A stretch of 64,000 nt of DNA from Symbiodinium natans (taxonomy: Eukaryota; Sar; Dinophyceae; Suessiales; Symbiodiniaceae). A program made the position numbers and the translations under genes. The stretch spans positions 306,001-370,000 of the forward strand of contig CAJNDS010002360.1 in NCBI GenBank assembly GCA_905221605.1, in the 5' to 3' direction. The notes below the pieces were generated by a model. That model made no database searches, was not told the origin of the DNA, and saw only the letters and a list, made by a program, of their open reading frames with translations. Below are positions 1 through 11,699 of the stretch, piece after piece. Each line of letters starts with the position of its first letter. The stretch's first letter is position 1.

Positions 1-1732
1 TTCCAGAATCCAGGATCTATAGTTGCGGTGGCACACTCTAGAGGTGACATTTGCTGGTAATGATAGGGTTTGATAAGCAAGAACTAAATACAAAACTAAA
101 GGATGTTCTGATGCAAAGGGGTTTCCGTCATTCAACGGGTTTCAACGCTTGGACTGCACGTTAATGCAAAAATCCTTTCTTTATTGGGCGCATCAGAAAA
201 GTATTGTACAATGGAAATTAATGTTATTGCAAATAGAAAACGTAAAAACTAATCGAAAGGGTGTCTTGACACTTGAGTCCAGATCGAACCAGGTTGTTGC
301 GCCTTCTTCTGGTTTTTGTAGTTGTTCTGGTAGTTGTGGTGCCTGAAATGACGCTGCGTTCTTCAAGTACCCCGCAGAAGAAGGGCTTTTTGTAAGAGGA
401 AAAATTGCGGTGCAATTTTAGTTGCTTGTGCTTAAAGATGTTTCCTTTGTGAATCTGTCTTGCTTGAACTGGAGTGCATGCTTGTTATTGCAGGAATCTT
501 TTATCGTCGCAATTGAAGGAGAGGAAAATTTTTTAATGACTGGTGCATGTTTTGATGGTGATTTGAACCTCAAAGTAGGTATGGTATGCTTGTACGTAGT
601 TTTTTGGAATGTGATGAAAGTCGTCGTTGTCATTGAACATTGTCCTTTTGTTGCCCGAATCCTGTCTGATTGGGACAACCGTTTCCGATTCGGGGTAAAG
701 TGCCTTCTGCCTGTAGGCATGGTAGAGCAGGTCTGCTGAATGATTGTTTAGGCTAGAAAGTGTCTGAGGTAACTTGGTATTGCTTTGGCTTGCACATGAA
801 GAACCTCAGCATGCCTGGAAGCTTGCGGCTTTCAATTGCGTTGAAACGCAAAGCAGCCTAAGAACCTACGCACTGAAAGATCAGAGAAACAGGGAGAACT
901 ACCAAGCCCAGAACCCGCACAGTAAGCAAGCACTTGCCACACCTTTTCATTTTGAAGCGAAAGACGTTTGCAGAAGCTTGTGGTCTTAAGTCTTGAGCCA
1001 GGCTCGTCACTTGAGCCAATGCTCCTTGAGCCAAAGAATGAATGCGGCTTTAAACACGATGAAAGCCGTGGCGGGACTCGAGTCAGCAATGCTTGTCCAC
1101 GTTGTGGTCATTTCAGTGGCGATATCGGGCTGGCCAAGTTTGCCACCTTGCCCAAGCGCGCAGAACAGAGGTCCAGGCAAATAGGAACACAGGGACGGCT
1201 GCCAGTGACAGTAGAAGCCGGAAAGCAGATACGGCGTGCACTTGCAATGCGCTTATTCCGAGCATTCTAGGTGCCTTTAGGCAGCTTGTGACTGGTGGGG
1301 CAATCTGTATTGCAGACACTGCCGAATCAACACTTTTCTTGCTTGGCCGTACTCCTGGTAGTAGACCCTGACTCTCCAAACCAGAAGGTGCGTCTTTTGG
1401 AGGGTGCTCGGGGGCAGGAGCTGCCAAAGAAGAGCTGGTGATGCTCATCTTCATTCCGACGCATGCGCAAGGGATTAAATCTTGCTCCACCGCAGGGTTT
1501 AGAGGTTAGGAGTTTAGGATTTAGGGTTTAGGGGTGTAGGGGTTTAGGGTGGGATTAAGATGTCGGGCTACGGGTTGCCCCAAGCTCTAAACTCCAACCC
1601 CCCAAAGAACAAGAGGATGTTCTTTGCCGCACACGAGCAGTACATAACTCTTTGGCTAGTTGCATCGTCCCTGAACATGGGCCCTTGATTGGGGAACCCC
1701 TATACACCCCTTCTGGTGAAACCCAAGGCCCC
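1..1732. other. Leading stretch, no supported gene
   Basis: Moderately AT-rich at first, then mixed composition. Open frames up to about 125 codons exist on both strands but overlap each other, and I see no splice-site or family support for any of them. Degenerate TTTAGGG-like words occur near 1500-1550. Confidence 0.4.
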
Positions 1733-1821
1733 GTAAACCCTAAACCCTAAACACTAAAACCCTAAGCCCTAAGCCCGAAGCCCTAAACCCTAAGCCCTAA
1801 ACCCTAACCCCAAACCCTAAA
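1733..1821 (-). repeat. Degenerate CCCTAAA array
   Basis: About eleven imperfect CCCTAAA heptamers on the + strand with CCCTAAG and CCCGAAG variants. The array lies just upstream of the first exon of the gene at 1862-3856, as expected for the 3' part of an intron under the rule described in the findings. Confidence 0.85.
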
Positions 1822-1861
1822 GCTTGGGCCTAAACTTCAAACTGAGGATTTATCATCCCAG

Positions 1862-1964
1862 CCCGCCAGAAGCCCAAAGTCCCCGGGAATCCAGTCTTGC
1901 GAAGCTCTCGGCCAAGATGGCAGACTTCCCCAAAAACGAGAGGCGAGTTCAGGATGTTTAGGGT

Positions 1965-2003
<39 letters not shown>

Positions 2004-3856
2004 GGTTTTGTGGGTTTAGAGTTTACTGAAAGTTCCGGTATATAGGGTTCCAGGGTGGGGGGGAGAGTCAGGGTTGGTGCAGTTCGTAGTTGAGGCTCAA
2101 GTTGCGGCGGGCTTAGCAGCTGACATGGTAGCTGATTTTAGGTTTCTTTCACGCACCTCTTTTCAAACACAGCGCCTATTCTGGCCCCTTGACAACAAAA
2201 AACCGGCAAGCATTTCCAAATGCGGTCTATGTAAAGCCGATGGGCACCTGCGGAATGGTTTGGCCAAGCAGACAAACGTGAGAGGGCACCCTTTGTCGCC
2301 TGTCAACGCCATGGCTGACCCTGCCCTGTGAACCTTCCACCTTGCCAACGCATCGCGATCTTGCCATGTATCCCCGTGCCAGTCTGTGGCGTTTTATGTC
2401 GAAGCCCAACAAGCAATGATCCGCTTGACGCCAGGGTCGGATAATTACGAATGGCAACTCTTCTCTTATGGTCCCTATGAAATCATACTACAAATCATTC
2501 CCAAGCCCGGTTCCAAGAACTACGGCCCCTGTATTGCCTTCTTCTTGTTGTGCAGCTTCCTGCATCTAGCAGCAGTCTGTGTGTTTAGGGTTTAGTTCTG
2601 AGGGCTATGAGGGTTGAGGGTTATGAGGGTTGAGGGTTTAGGGTTTAGGGTTTAGGGTTTAGGGTTTAGGGTTTAGGGCCTAGGGCTTGCCAAGTGTTAC
2701 GCCTATGGTCGTCACTTCTGCGGTGAGACCGTGATGTAGCCTGTCAACAGCGGCCGCATCAGGGAGGCCTCCGGCCACGGTTGTCCAGGGTTTAGGGTTT
2801 AGGGTTTAGGGTTTAGGGTTTCGGGTTTAGGGTCTGGGGTTTAGGGTGTAGGGTTCAGCAGTTCTGAGCGTGAAGAGTCCAGCCATGCTCCCGACCACCA
2901 CCCACCCGCCACCAAGGAATCCCAGCACGTCCGAACGATGAAAAGGCCCCTTCCAAAAAAAAACGTCACTTTGTTACGGAGCGTTTCCCCTTCAAAAAAA
3001 AAAACAACCCAATCGTTTAGTGAGATACAGGGTTCGGGTTTAGGGTTTAGGGTTGAGGGTTGAGGGTTGAAGGTTTAGGGTTTAGGGTTTAGGGACCCAT
3101 GTTGAGTTTCCCTGAATTGGCAAGTAGCTTAAGCCTTGATAAAGGCACAGCATGCCTGGTTCTAGCAGTCGGCTCATGTTCCTGAAGGTTTGGGGTGCAG
3201 GGTTTTGGGTTTAAGGTTTTTGGGTCTCGGGCCTTAGATGCTGCAAGATTTTTCGACCCGTTCCGTTGCCATGGCTCGCGGCAGGTTCTCTGCGCAAGCC
3301 GTTCGGCTTTAGATTATCGGGGTGGACCTGAGGTTGAGGGAATTGAGGATTGGCGTTTTCCAGGTTCCAAGACCATGCAAACTCTGCAACGCCCCGTTTA
3401 TTCAGAAACTTTCAAAGCATTCTATTGGAGTCGAGCCGCGATTTTTTCTGCGAGGGCTTCAGGTCGAGGGGGGTGTGGGTTGCAAGGGGTTTGTGGCGGG
3501 TCTAGCTGTGATGCTTGTATGGTGGCTCAGTGGTTGTTGTTTCGGGCTTGCAAGGTTTCGTTTGGGCCTTAACCAGCGGTCGGTGCCTGACCCTCATTCA
3601 ACTCAAGCTGCACCTCAGAAACCCTAAACATAGAAGGGATGGAGAGTGTTTCCGAGGCCAATCGTCAGCCCTTTGAGGGCACGCTTGCGTTGATGATGCA
3701 GAGAATGCTCGAAGCCACCTGAAGCTCACACTTAGGAGAGACGATGTGTTGCAGTCACGGTGCAGGCTTGAGGACCCACCAGCCAGCCTGTGCAAAGGTG
3801 TTGTACCGCCCCCAAGGCACAAAGGTGTGCTCCTGACACCATCTCACCAACGGTGA
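1862..3856 (+). CDS. Six-exon gene, unknown membrane protein
   Basis: Unrecognised family. Proposed exons are 1862-1955, 2383-2580, 2751-2789, 3166-3187, 3238-3363 (or 3238-3462) and 3678-3856, ending in TGA. Every junction is phase-consistent: 0/0, 0/0, 0/0, one base plus two, one base plus two. The donors of the first four exons are telomere-like (GTTTAGGG, GTGTTTAGGG, GTTTAGGG, GTTTGGGG) and acceptors are CAG, TAG or GAG. The second exon encodes YVEAQQAMIRLTPG and then a hydrophobic stretch starting CIAFFLLCSFL, a likely membrane segment. Later exons read DAARFFDPF and, in the last one, SHLKLTLRRDDVLQ. The true start codon lies upstream and was not found. The intervening telomere arrays contain stops in the coding frame, so the exons cannot be a single ORF. 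The model is inferred from frame and phase only. Confidence 0.5.
1956..2006 (+). repeat. TTTAGGG then TTGAGGG array
   Basis: One canonical heptamer followed by six TTGAGGG variants in strict tandem. It begins exactly at the proposed 5' splice site after 1955. The homogeneous variant run suggests local copying of a mutated unit. Confidence 0.9.
2602..2688 (+). repeat. TTTAGGG array
   Basis: About eleven heptamers, the first few as GAGGGTT variants and then perfect TTTAGGG. It follows the proposed donor at 2581 within the intron. Confidence 0.9.
2790..2856 (+). repeat. TTTAGGG array
   Basis: Five perfect heptamers and then variants (TTTCGGG, TCTGGGG, TGTAGGG). The first heptamer supplies the GT donor after the exon ending at 2789. 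Confidence 0.9.
3032..3092 (+). repeat. TTTAGGG/TTGAGGG array
   Basis: About eight heptamers mixing TTTAGGG, TTGAGGG and TTGAAGG, within the intron upstream of the 22-bp exon 3166-3187. Confidence 0.9.
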
Positions 3857-4462
3857 CGCCCGAGGTTCGCCAAGGCCTCATGTCTTGTGTACTATGTGTA
3901 TGCACGCTCACACAGATCAGTGGAACCCAAGAAGGAAGGCCTGCTCCACCGTGGCGCTACAAATGATGTGATGTGGGCGTCGTGGTGTCACTGATACAGG
4001 ACCTGCAACATATGGGCAAGAAGCGGTAGAGTGGGACCTGTCCTGGTGCAGACGTGCTTCTGCTGTCGAGCCGTGCTGGCTGAAGATTCGATGACATGCC
4101 CTCTGTTGCAACATCGTGACAGGGCCGCGGCGCCCTTCTTGGGTATGTTGCGATGCTGGCAGAATGTCTTCCCTGCAACCTGAAGATGCTGAAGATACCC
4201 TTGACGTTCGGAGTGATTCGTGTGCATCCATGGATCCCCAAGCGGATGTGGGCGAGACTTGTGGGAGACCTGCAAGCCTGACGTTTTTGAGGCGCGCCCC
4301 CACACGAAAGGCCCTGCAGCGGCGCTATTGCAGATGAACTCATTAAGCAGGTCAGAAGGCCTAAAATCAGTTCTAGTGAGCAAACAAAGCACACAAGGCT
4401 AGAAGCTGTTTGTTCTTGTCCAAGGTTTCACGCCATGCGAAGCTTCTCTCGACGGGCTTGAG

Positions 4463-4656
4463 CGGGTTCGGGGGTTTGGGCCAAGGGCGAAGGAGACTTA
4501 GACTCAAATGTTTGGCGCTCCCACGCCAGCATCCTCGTTCTTGCACCAGAGGTTTCGGAACAGCTTGAAGCTGTAAGAGCCTCGTCGCAAAATTTGGAAT
4601 GTACTATGCGAGCTCCCTCCAGTCTTGCGTGCCGACGGCTTGGTGGCACCGCTTAA
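4463..4656 (+). CDS. Candidate terminal exon, unknown
   Basis: Acceptor TTGAG followed by an open frame that ends in TAA. It encodes a soluble-looking peptide with DLDSNVWRSHASILV and EVSEQLEAVRASSQN. The frame keeps an even hydrophilic composition with several acidic residues, unlike shadow frames nearby. No family recognised, and no partner exon identified with confidence. Confidence 0.3.
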
Positions 4657-5310
4657 GCACTGCGGCCTAGCTTCAGTAGACTCAGTAGACCACGTAAGAT
4701 TGCGCGGGCGCATGCTCAAAGTCACCGACGTTAGGCCTGAAATCAGGAATACACAAGTCTTTGGGAGAAGGGAGGCCTCTTCTTGACTGGCTGCGCGCGT
4801 TGCTTGTGTGTGGGTACGTGCTATCTTGATGCTGTGCTTCACTTGGTTCTGGCATTTCTTGGCCTAGGCTACCGGACCATTGCCAGCAGCACGCTCACAT
4901 GACATGGTCAGCTAAGCGAAAGCGTTGTTGCTTGCGAAGGCTCTATCCGCATCATGTTCATCCAAGTGTTGGGATCCAAGAAACATGGAAACTCAACCAG
5001 CAAGTATTACTGGAAGCTCGCAGGAAGTTCAGAAGGGAGTTCGGTTGATTCAGCCAGGCGTTCAAGACGAATCCAGCCCTGCTGTTGATGGAAGATGATG
5101 ATGTAATGTCCCGCAGTGCCTGAACCTTACTTCCCTTGATGTGCCTTTGCTCCAGGCCCAGGGCGGCTGAAGCCTCAACAGACGGGATTCGGGGCCCTCA
5201 TCCCCAAAAAAGTCCCCGTTTTGGTGATGGACCCAGGGCCAATCAAACACCCTGTGAAGGCAAAGCTCCTATAAGGTCTCATTCCTAAGGAGCACTCGGA
5301 CATAGACTCT

Positions 5311-5360
5311 CAACCCTAAACCCTAAACCCTACACCCTAGACCCTAAACCCTAAACCCTC
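5311..5360 (-). repeat. CCCTAAA array
   Basis: Seven heptamers including CCCTACA and CCCTAGA variants, thirty bases upstream of the small exon at 5391-5453. Confidence 0.9.
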
Positions 5361-5390
5361 GCCAGGGTGCCTGAAGGGAAGCCTTGCCAG

Positions 5391-5453
5391 CCTCTTGGGA
5401 GGTTCCGCCTTTGGAGCTTGGGGCCTTCGCGGTGTAATGGAACCTTCAGGGGG
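5391..5453 (+). CDS. Candidate internal exon flanked by telomere repeats
   Basis: Short exon between a CCCTAAA array and a TTTAGGG array. The acceptor is TTGCCAG and the donor GTTTAGGG. The open frame reads LLGGSAFGAWGLRG then VMEPSGG, with one leading and two trailing bases. Supported mainly by the repeat-splice arrangement seen throughout the window. Gene unknown. Confidence 0.35.
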
Positions 5454-5510
5454 GTTTAGGGTTTAGGGTTTAGGGTTTAGGGTCTAGGGTCTAGGGTTTA
5501 GGATTGGGTT
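5454..5510 (+). repeat. TTTAGGG array
   Basis: About seven heptamers with TCTAGGG variants near the end. Starts at the proposed donor after 5453. Confidence 0.9.
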
Positions 5511-8470
5511 TCGTGGTCGGGGGTTTGGACTCTCCTCTCAAGGTGGCCTCGTAGCCTCGGCTCCGCTGGCTTCTGAGTGGCGTTTCCTTTGCTGCACTTC
5601 TCTGGCCATCTGCCGAAGCTGCCTGCGGCGCCTGTTTCACCTTGTGGCCGACCTACCGACCCCTAAGCCTCTTGCAGCCAACCGAATGCCCGCAGCGACG
5701 GCTGCAGCAACAGCACGGGCGCCCGCGATGCCGATCGCATGGACAGAGGTCTCACAGTGCGGAATGTCCAGGTTCTTAGTTTCAGTTGCGAAGCCCCACT
5801 CTCAAGCTTATCTCATCAACTGCACGCTGCAAGTGCCACGGTCGGGTCGTCTGCGCTTCAAGCAGGAACCGAGGAAAATGGCGTCCCTTGGGAAACAGGG
5901 TCTCTTTGAAGTTGATGGAGGTGGGCCGAGCAACTCTTTGATCCGGCCTCACAGACCTCGGCAGTCTGTTCATCGGGTTTCGGTTTGTAGGAGTTGGTCG
6001 ATCCACTTCCGCAACGGTCGGCCACTTCCAAGCCACCTACACAACCCACAACTGCGCGCTCAGAAGTTTGAAGCCCGCCTGAGGTGAGGTCTGTATTGCA
6101 GCTGACAGTGCCAAAGCCAACGCGTAAGCTCGCCTAGCTCGGAGCAGCTTGACACGCTTGGCAGTGATGCAGCGCACGGTGTCACCTTCTCAGTTCCTCC
6201 CAAAATGGGGGGGGGGGGTCAGAAATGACCAGAATGACAGGCCTTCAAAACCGGGGCCAGCAGCCTCCTCATCGGGCGCATACTTGTGCATGCGTGGCTT
6301 GGATGAGCATGTGACTGCTTGTGCTTGAGGGTAATGCTTCTTGTGGCGAGGGCAAGGCAAAGCAGGCACCTCTCCTCTGGCTCCTGCCCGCTCATTTGTT
6401 TGCCGGCTCCCATCTGCCATGTCACCTGTGGATGGTTGGAATGGCCGCAGAATCTGGGTGTTGAGCTTCGCATCTCTTAGGGAGCCGGCCGAAGCTTCAG
6501 AGGTTCATCTTGCTTTCTTGTGAGCTGCCCGAGGATGGAAGCCAAGCGGCTTCTTTGCAACTTCCGGCGCCCTCGCGCCTGTCGTGCCTTCAACCTCTTT
6601 CTCTTCTTTGGGATGAGCCTCTTGGTCTGAGGACCGGGACCTGGACTTCAGTCCGAACGTATTTCCGCCTTGCGCGAAGCCTTAAAACCCCGAGCATGAC
6701 CGGCACAACCCTCACCCGCAACATGTGTCTCTCGTCCGAGAAGGGCTAAACCCGAGCAAGCCCCCGACATCTCCAGAGCCGGGTTGCTAAGCCTCTCCCG
6801 CGCCCTTGCGCAGTCCCTCCGAGCGACCCCGAAGTAGAGCGTGCTTGGTTCATGATCTTCTGGCTTTGTGTCTCTCGATTCTCGACCGCACGTGCTCGCG
6901 TGGGGGCTCGCTGAGGCCGTTCTTGGGCCTCTGCACCTTCGTGGGACCCAGACTTCTGAACACCAAAGCCCTATTCTGCCCTAAGCCTTGAGGCCCTCTA
7001 GAGCCTTCGCTTGCGGGGGGTAGTTCTTGGGTGTTGTATGGGTTCCGGGCTGCAGTCATCGCATGAAGGCTACAGGGCATGCAAGGCGCCGCAGTCCGAG
7101 GTGGCTTGGTAGGGATGCAGGGCTTTCTATAGACTGCGGGACTGCAAGAGCAGCAGAGCATGCAGAGGTCGCCCCGTGCCCCAAAACCCTCGTGCATGGA
7201 GCCTGGGCCCGGTTTTAAGGACCAAGTTGCCCGCTGGCCTGCCTCGGCTCCTTTTCCGGATCTCTCCAGCATGTCTGCATCAGCTTCATGCAGCTTCCAG
7301 CACGTAACCCGAGTTGTCGACTCCCTGGCATGCCTTTAAGAAACCTGCCATCCTTCCCCCATTCGTGGAGCGGTTGTGTTGTTTTGTGGGATGACGGCTT
7401 CTGACTCCAAGCCACACCGAGACCCTTGCCGGAACTCCCCATCACTCCGGAGCAGGTCCCTGTTCCAAGTTGCCCAGGCTCTGGGTGCCATAAGCCCCTC
7501 GAAGTGTTCCACTCCGGTGGTGACTTGGTGGGGTCCCCATGATGGCAGCCACTAGCAGCCCACCCGAAACGGCTGCCAGCGTTACCCTTGCTTCAACTTG
7601 TGGGAAATGGTTTCGCGAGATAGCCAGGGCTCAAGGAGTCAGGCCTACCAGGTTCATGCGAACAGCTTGGGAGAGTGCTGTACCTTGAACAGTTGTGAGG
7701 GCGTGTGAGGATGCCGTCCATGGCAACAAGGAGTCCTTCCAGTGCCACTAGTCGGCGCCATCGGCTTTTGCCCCATGGCCCATGAGCGTTCACTGGCACG
7801 AGCTTGGCTGCTGACTTCATGTGGGTGCCCCGACCTCACACACTTGAGACCTCATTAGACCCAAGCAGTTTTGAGGCCTTCAGGCGAACAGCGCTGGTGG
7901 CAGGAGGTCGGCCTCTCCACGAAATGCTCGAGAGCCATGAGGTTTCTCAGATTTTCATCACTCCCCTGCCCTTGATCTCCAGCACGCCAAGGAAGGCCGA
8001 ACATGTAGCACCTGGGAGACGGCGTGGAGCTGAATGAGATCTGTCCTTGCACGCGGCGTTGTTAGCGGTGATGCGGGCAATAGCGGCCACCGCGCGGAGC
8101 CTTGGGATCCGGCGGATGCCTGCCTTCTCCTTCCTTAACAGTCATGGGTTTCCTTAACTAGGCTTCAGTATCCCTAACTGACCTTAAGTATGGGGGGAAC
8201 CTAGTGGGGGTACGTAGTATAGAGGGGGGGGTTGTAGGGGAACGCCCGTGGAAGCAACTGCTGCTTACTGCCATGGACGATACTGACCGCCCACATTGTG
8301 GCTTCCTCAGAGGCGCTTGCAGGGTGACTCCAGCGATTGCTTTGCAACCAAGGCCGAGGACCTACACTGCTCCAAAACCTTATCCCCAACGCTTGCTATG
8401 AGCTAGCATTCTTGAGGGTTACCGCAGGTTGAAGGCCTGCTGATGATGTGCGAGGGGCTCGGCGTGTGCA
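5511..8470. other. Spacer, no gene called
   Basis: Mixed-composition DNA with overlapping open frames on both strands (for example 5644-6087 + and 6850-7272 -), none with splice or family support. A short G run occurs near 6207-6218. Confidence 0.3.
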
Positions 8471-8481
8471 TAGAATCCTGA

Positions 8482-8880
8482 TTGTGCTGGGTGGAGAAGG
8501 GCCTTGCTGACAGCCGGCGACGTACCGGAGAGCTCGACTTCGACTTGAGAACAGTTGAAGTTGTGCCCAGGGAGGGGAAAGCATTGGCAAGACTACAAGG
8601 TATACTTGGCGTACAAGATGCTAATACAAAGACTAATTCCAACAATACGAATACCAAGAACAACCATCAGAATCATCATAATAATAAGCATAAGCCGGCT
8701 GTCCGAGAGGTGAGGTCTTGGAAGGGGTTTCTGGGCTGGTGCTTGGACATGTCGGAGTACCCGAAGGCAAGAGGTGGCGCCCACGATGACGGGCTTGTGG
8801 CTACTCGCCGCTATCTTCTAATCCAAGGCTGGGATCCCTTGTCGTGTCCAGCGCTCGAACCTGAAACTTCCTCTGCTTGA
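8482..8880 (+). CDS. Candidate coding region with Asn-rich tract
   Basis: Open to TGA at 8880. The first part reads RTGELDFDLRTVEVV and PREGKALARLQ and then meets GTATACTTGG, a good donor. The middle is an AAT/AAC-rich tract coding Asn-Thr-Lys repeats (about 8620-8695), which may be intronic. The last part reads MSEYPKARGGAHDDG and RRYLLIQGWDPLS up to the stop. So this is either one exon with an Asn-rich linker or two exons around 8514-8599 and about 8700-8880. Function unknown. Confidence 0.35.
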   Translation: MCWVEKGLADSRRRTGELDFDLRTVEVVPREGKALARLQGILGVQDANTKTNSNNTNTKNNHQNHHNNKHKPAVREVRSWKGFLGWCLDMSEYPKARGGAHDDGLVATRRYLLIQGWDPLSCPALEPETSSA

Positions 8881-9353
8881 AGGCCCGGATCGGAGCTTCG
8901 AGCCCTCTCAAAAGATCTGAACCCCAGCGCGCCGCGAAAGCTCTGAGGTGTCACCTGCCCTAAAGGACGTAAAGCTGCAAGAGCACTGCCTGGGCATGTT
9001 CCACCCATGCCTGAGCTTCCCATGCCTGAGCTTCCCGAGCGGACCACTGAATCCTACACCGTTGCCGCGCTGTTTGGCTGCCAGGTGGGGCGCTGTCCCA
9101 CGGCTCATCTCCCACGTGCTCTCACAATCTAGAGTTGGGCAGGATTGACCTCGAGCCCTGTAGGGCCTAGATCATTTGTGGTTGAAAGGCCGATAGGGGT
9201 CCCAAGGCAGATGCCGGATCCAGCGGAGGATCTCCAGTGCTTCTCAAAATATTTTCAAACGCGGGGCCTTCGGAGGCCTTGCATCCCTGAGGCCCTTGGG
9301 GCCCTTGGGGTGCTTGGGGCTCTTGGCGGAGCTGCAAAGCCACGTCCGTGAAG

Positions 9354-9693
9354 CGTGGGTTGCTCTTTGTGCGCTTTGGCCCCTCTCAGGCAGCCGGCTT
9401 CTGCTCTGGCCTTCTGTCGATCATGCAAGAGATAGTCAAGCAACCCCAAGGACGGATTATGTGCATCTTGCCGGCGGGACAGGCAGGGCTAGCTGGTGTC
9501 TGGGCATTGTCCGGGCATGCCAGGTCTCAGCCATCTGTTTTGGAACCAACTGGAAAACAAGATACAACACGATGCGACCACCAGACAGTTGGTCTTTCAG
9601 TATGGATGGTATCCTGTCGCATCTGTACAGCCGTCAGTTCCACAGGACGTCAGGCACGCGTTGCATGTTCGAGGGGAAGGAGTACCCTGTTGA
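9354..9693 (+). CDS. Candidate two-part coding region, unknown
   Basis: First part, 9354-9495, follows an AAG acceptor and reads FVRFGPSQAAGFCSG, then IMQEIVKQPQGRIMC. Coding quality then jumps frame: 9524-9693 reads LFWNQLENKIQHDA, RQLVFQYGWYP and a stop. The two parts join in phase if the 28 bases 9496-9523 (GTGTCT...GCCAG) are removed. That is shorter than ordinary introns, so a frameshift, a sequencing error or a different donor is equally possible. Family not recognised. Confidence 0.4.
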
Positions 9694-9805
9694 TGTAGGG
9701 ACTCGGTCGGCTTAGGTTTGGGGGCTTGCCGCCTGCTGGAGCAACTGTGGGAAGGGCAACGTTGAGAGCGGAGTATCTGCAAATGCTGATGCCAAAGCAT
9801 GGCAT

Positions 9806-10282
9806 ATGTCGACAGATTGCGCGTTGTCCAAACAAGCCTCAGCTTCCCAAGCCCTTCCCAAATCGCTTCGTCACCGGGTCCTTTTTTCAAGTTGTGCTTG
9901 TGAAGCCAGGGTTCCTATGCTGTTGGCTCCTGGTGTTGGGCGAGATGCAGCGGCGTTGGGCTCACTGCATCGCTTTGGGCGACGCTGGCCTGCAGCCCTG
10001 ATTCGTTCCATGAACTCCACAATCCCTGCCTTGCACTTCCCCCGGCGGTCCTTGCGCCCGTCAAGCTCGTTCTGCGTTCTGAGAAAGCATGGACCGAACC
10101 CAGTGGAGGTCTCTTGGGTGTTGGCTTTGTTGGGTGCCCTTTGTACTGGGCCTCCTGACAACTGGAAGTGCATGGCAGACCGTCATGAACCATCTTTTGC
10201 TTTCGCGGTCCCATTCTGGCCACACATTTTGGTGGAAACCCCGGATCCATGCAGTCCACTCTCCTTGTGCCGGCTGCTGTAA
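9806..10282 (+). CDS. Candidate coding exon, 158-codon open frame
   Basis: Long open frame with balanced composition, including VPMLLAPGVGRDAAAL, RWPAALIRSMNSTIPA, NPVEVSWVLALLGAL and PPDNWKCMADRHEP before the stop. Competing frames on both strands are also open here, so the strand and frame are a judgement from residue composition. It may be a terminal exon continuing the gene upstream. Confidence 0.35.
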   Translation: MSTDCALSKQASASQALPKSLRHRVLFSSCACEARVPMLLAPGVGRDAAALGSLHRFGRRWPAALIRSMNSTIPALHFPRRSLRPSSSFCVLRKHGPNPVEVSWVLALLGALCTGPPDNWKCMADRHEPSFAFAVPFWPHILVETPDPCSPLSLCRLL

Positions 10283-10500
10283 GGCGCTGGGGCTCTCCAC
10301 GGTGCGCAGCCCTGTGCGCAGCTTCCGTGAGAGGGCCTTCAATTCTGAGGCCGCATCCCGAGGCCTGACCGACTGCTGCCTGCATGCGTGGTCAATGTGG
10401 GCACGCGCGAGGCACGCGCGCGGCACGCGCCAGGCGCGGTGAAGGACGAACCACTTCGGCTCGTCCCACCCTCCAGTTCGTCTCCCAAGCCTTTCCCGAA

Positions 10501-10566
10501 GCCATGAAAGACCTCAAAGCCCTTAAAGGCCTAAAAGCCCTGAAAGCCCTGAAAGCCCTAAGCTCC
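10501..10566 (+). repeat. AAAGCCCT minisatellite
   Basis: Tandem 9-10-bp units (GAAAGCCCT, TAAAGGCCT and similar) about seven times. The unit resembles a CCCTAAA heptamer with an inserted G and may be telomere-derived. Confidence 0.7.
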
Positions 10567-10796
10567 TAGGTTCCCAAGCGCCAGGCTCTGGAGTGCTGTT
10601 GAGGCAGTGCAGCTTTGAGAGCATCTTTGCAGTGACAGATGCAGAAGCCCTGGCAGAAGACTTGGGGTTCGGGGTGGCAGCCCTCAGTCTCGGGAGGACA
10701 CAGGGGGGTCCCTAAATCCCCAAGTCTTCAAGCCCTTCATAGGGCTGCCTTACATAGTTGTAAGAGCTCCCTAAACCCTAAGCCCTAAACTCGCAG

Positions 10797-10833
10797 GATG
10801 TGACGCAGTTGGCTGCTGTGGTAGCTGTTCGTG
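10797..10833 (+). CDS. Candidate small exon
   Basis: A short CCCTAAA/CCCTAAG run, then TCGCAG, then 37 bases reading DVTQLAAVVAVR and a GTGAGG donor of standard type. The peptide resembles the helical-repeat exons at 33-48 kb but is too short to assign. Confidence 0.3.
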
Positions 10834-11317
10834 GTGAGGCCCCGGACTCACTCCGTGGTGCCTGATTCCGCAGTGATTCTCTCTGTGGCCTTAGGACTTT
10901 GACAGTTCCGAGAGGGCCTCCCTTCTGACTAGCTTGAATGGATTTTGGCCTATGCGGGAAATGCTGGGATTGAGAGTGACTCGGTGCGCATATCCCACAA
11001 CAGCTGCCAGACAGGCTTGTCATCCCACGAATTACAAGAGAAACCCGCATTGAAAAGATGGGCCCTTGCTACGAGCATTGTGATTGCGGTCGACCGGGCG
11101 CACACGCAAATGGCTTGTCAATAGCAGCTCAACCTCATCGCTCCTCTTAGCTTCTTTTTGGAAGGGTCATCCTTCGTGGTCCATCGTGGTGCATGCTGAA
11201 GGAGACGAATTTGGAAAGAGCTTTCGAGCAAGGACCTCGTTCAGGCCCTGTGGCTTTGCGATGCCAAGCGCTGCATGCGCTGCGTGCGTGTCGTTATGGA
11301 CAGGGGAGAGCATGGTC

Positions 11318-11440
11318 TCGGTCCCTGCTATGGGGGTTTCCGAACACAGGGGTACCCTTTTGGGGGGTCCCTTCAAGGGGACTCTCTTCTATTTCACGTA
11401 TCAAAGAGGTACCCGGATGTGGGAAGATACCCACATGCTT
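11318..11440. mobile_element. MITE-like element, family 4 copy
   Basis: Contains the core GGGGTACCC-TTTT-GGGGGGTCCC. Its relatives lie at 31935-32047 and 36744-36835 in inverted orientation. The three copies share outer ends near TTCGGA/TCCGAA and a CCCACATG or CCCATGTG end. No coding capacity of its own, although an unrelated open frame runs through it. Confidence 0.6.
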
Positions 11441-11699
11441 GCGCACCTCGGCCAATCCGAAGCGTGCTTCGATGCTCCCTGGGGATGCTGTGCATCGGTC
11501 AAGCAACTGGGGGGATTCTCTCACTTAGGGGGCCTTTTGTGGGGTTCTATAAGGCGGCCCCTAATATTATAAGAGCATCCAAGAGCCGTGTCGCAGTTGG
11601 TTTGGGCGCAACACGCAGTGAGCCCTTAGAAGCTCATAGAACTCCGAGACTCGCATCGCTGCCGTGATGTGAGTATCCCAGAAAGGACCACAACTCAGA

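Noticed and set aside
3917-4394. Three overlapping minus-strand ORFs of 128-145 codons
   Set aside because: Mutually overlapping in different frames with no splice or family support; a + strand frame (QPEDAEDTLDVRSD) looks equally coding, so none was called.
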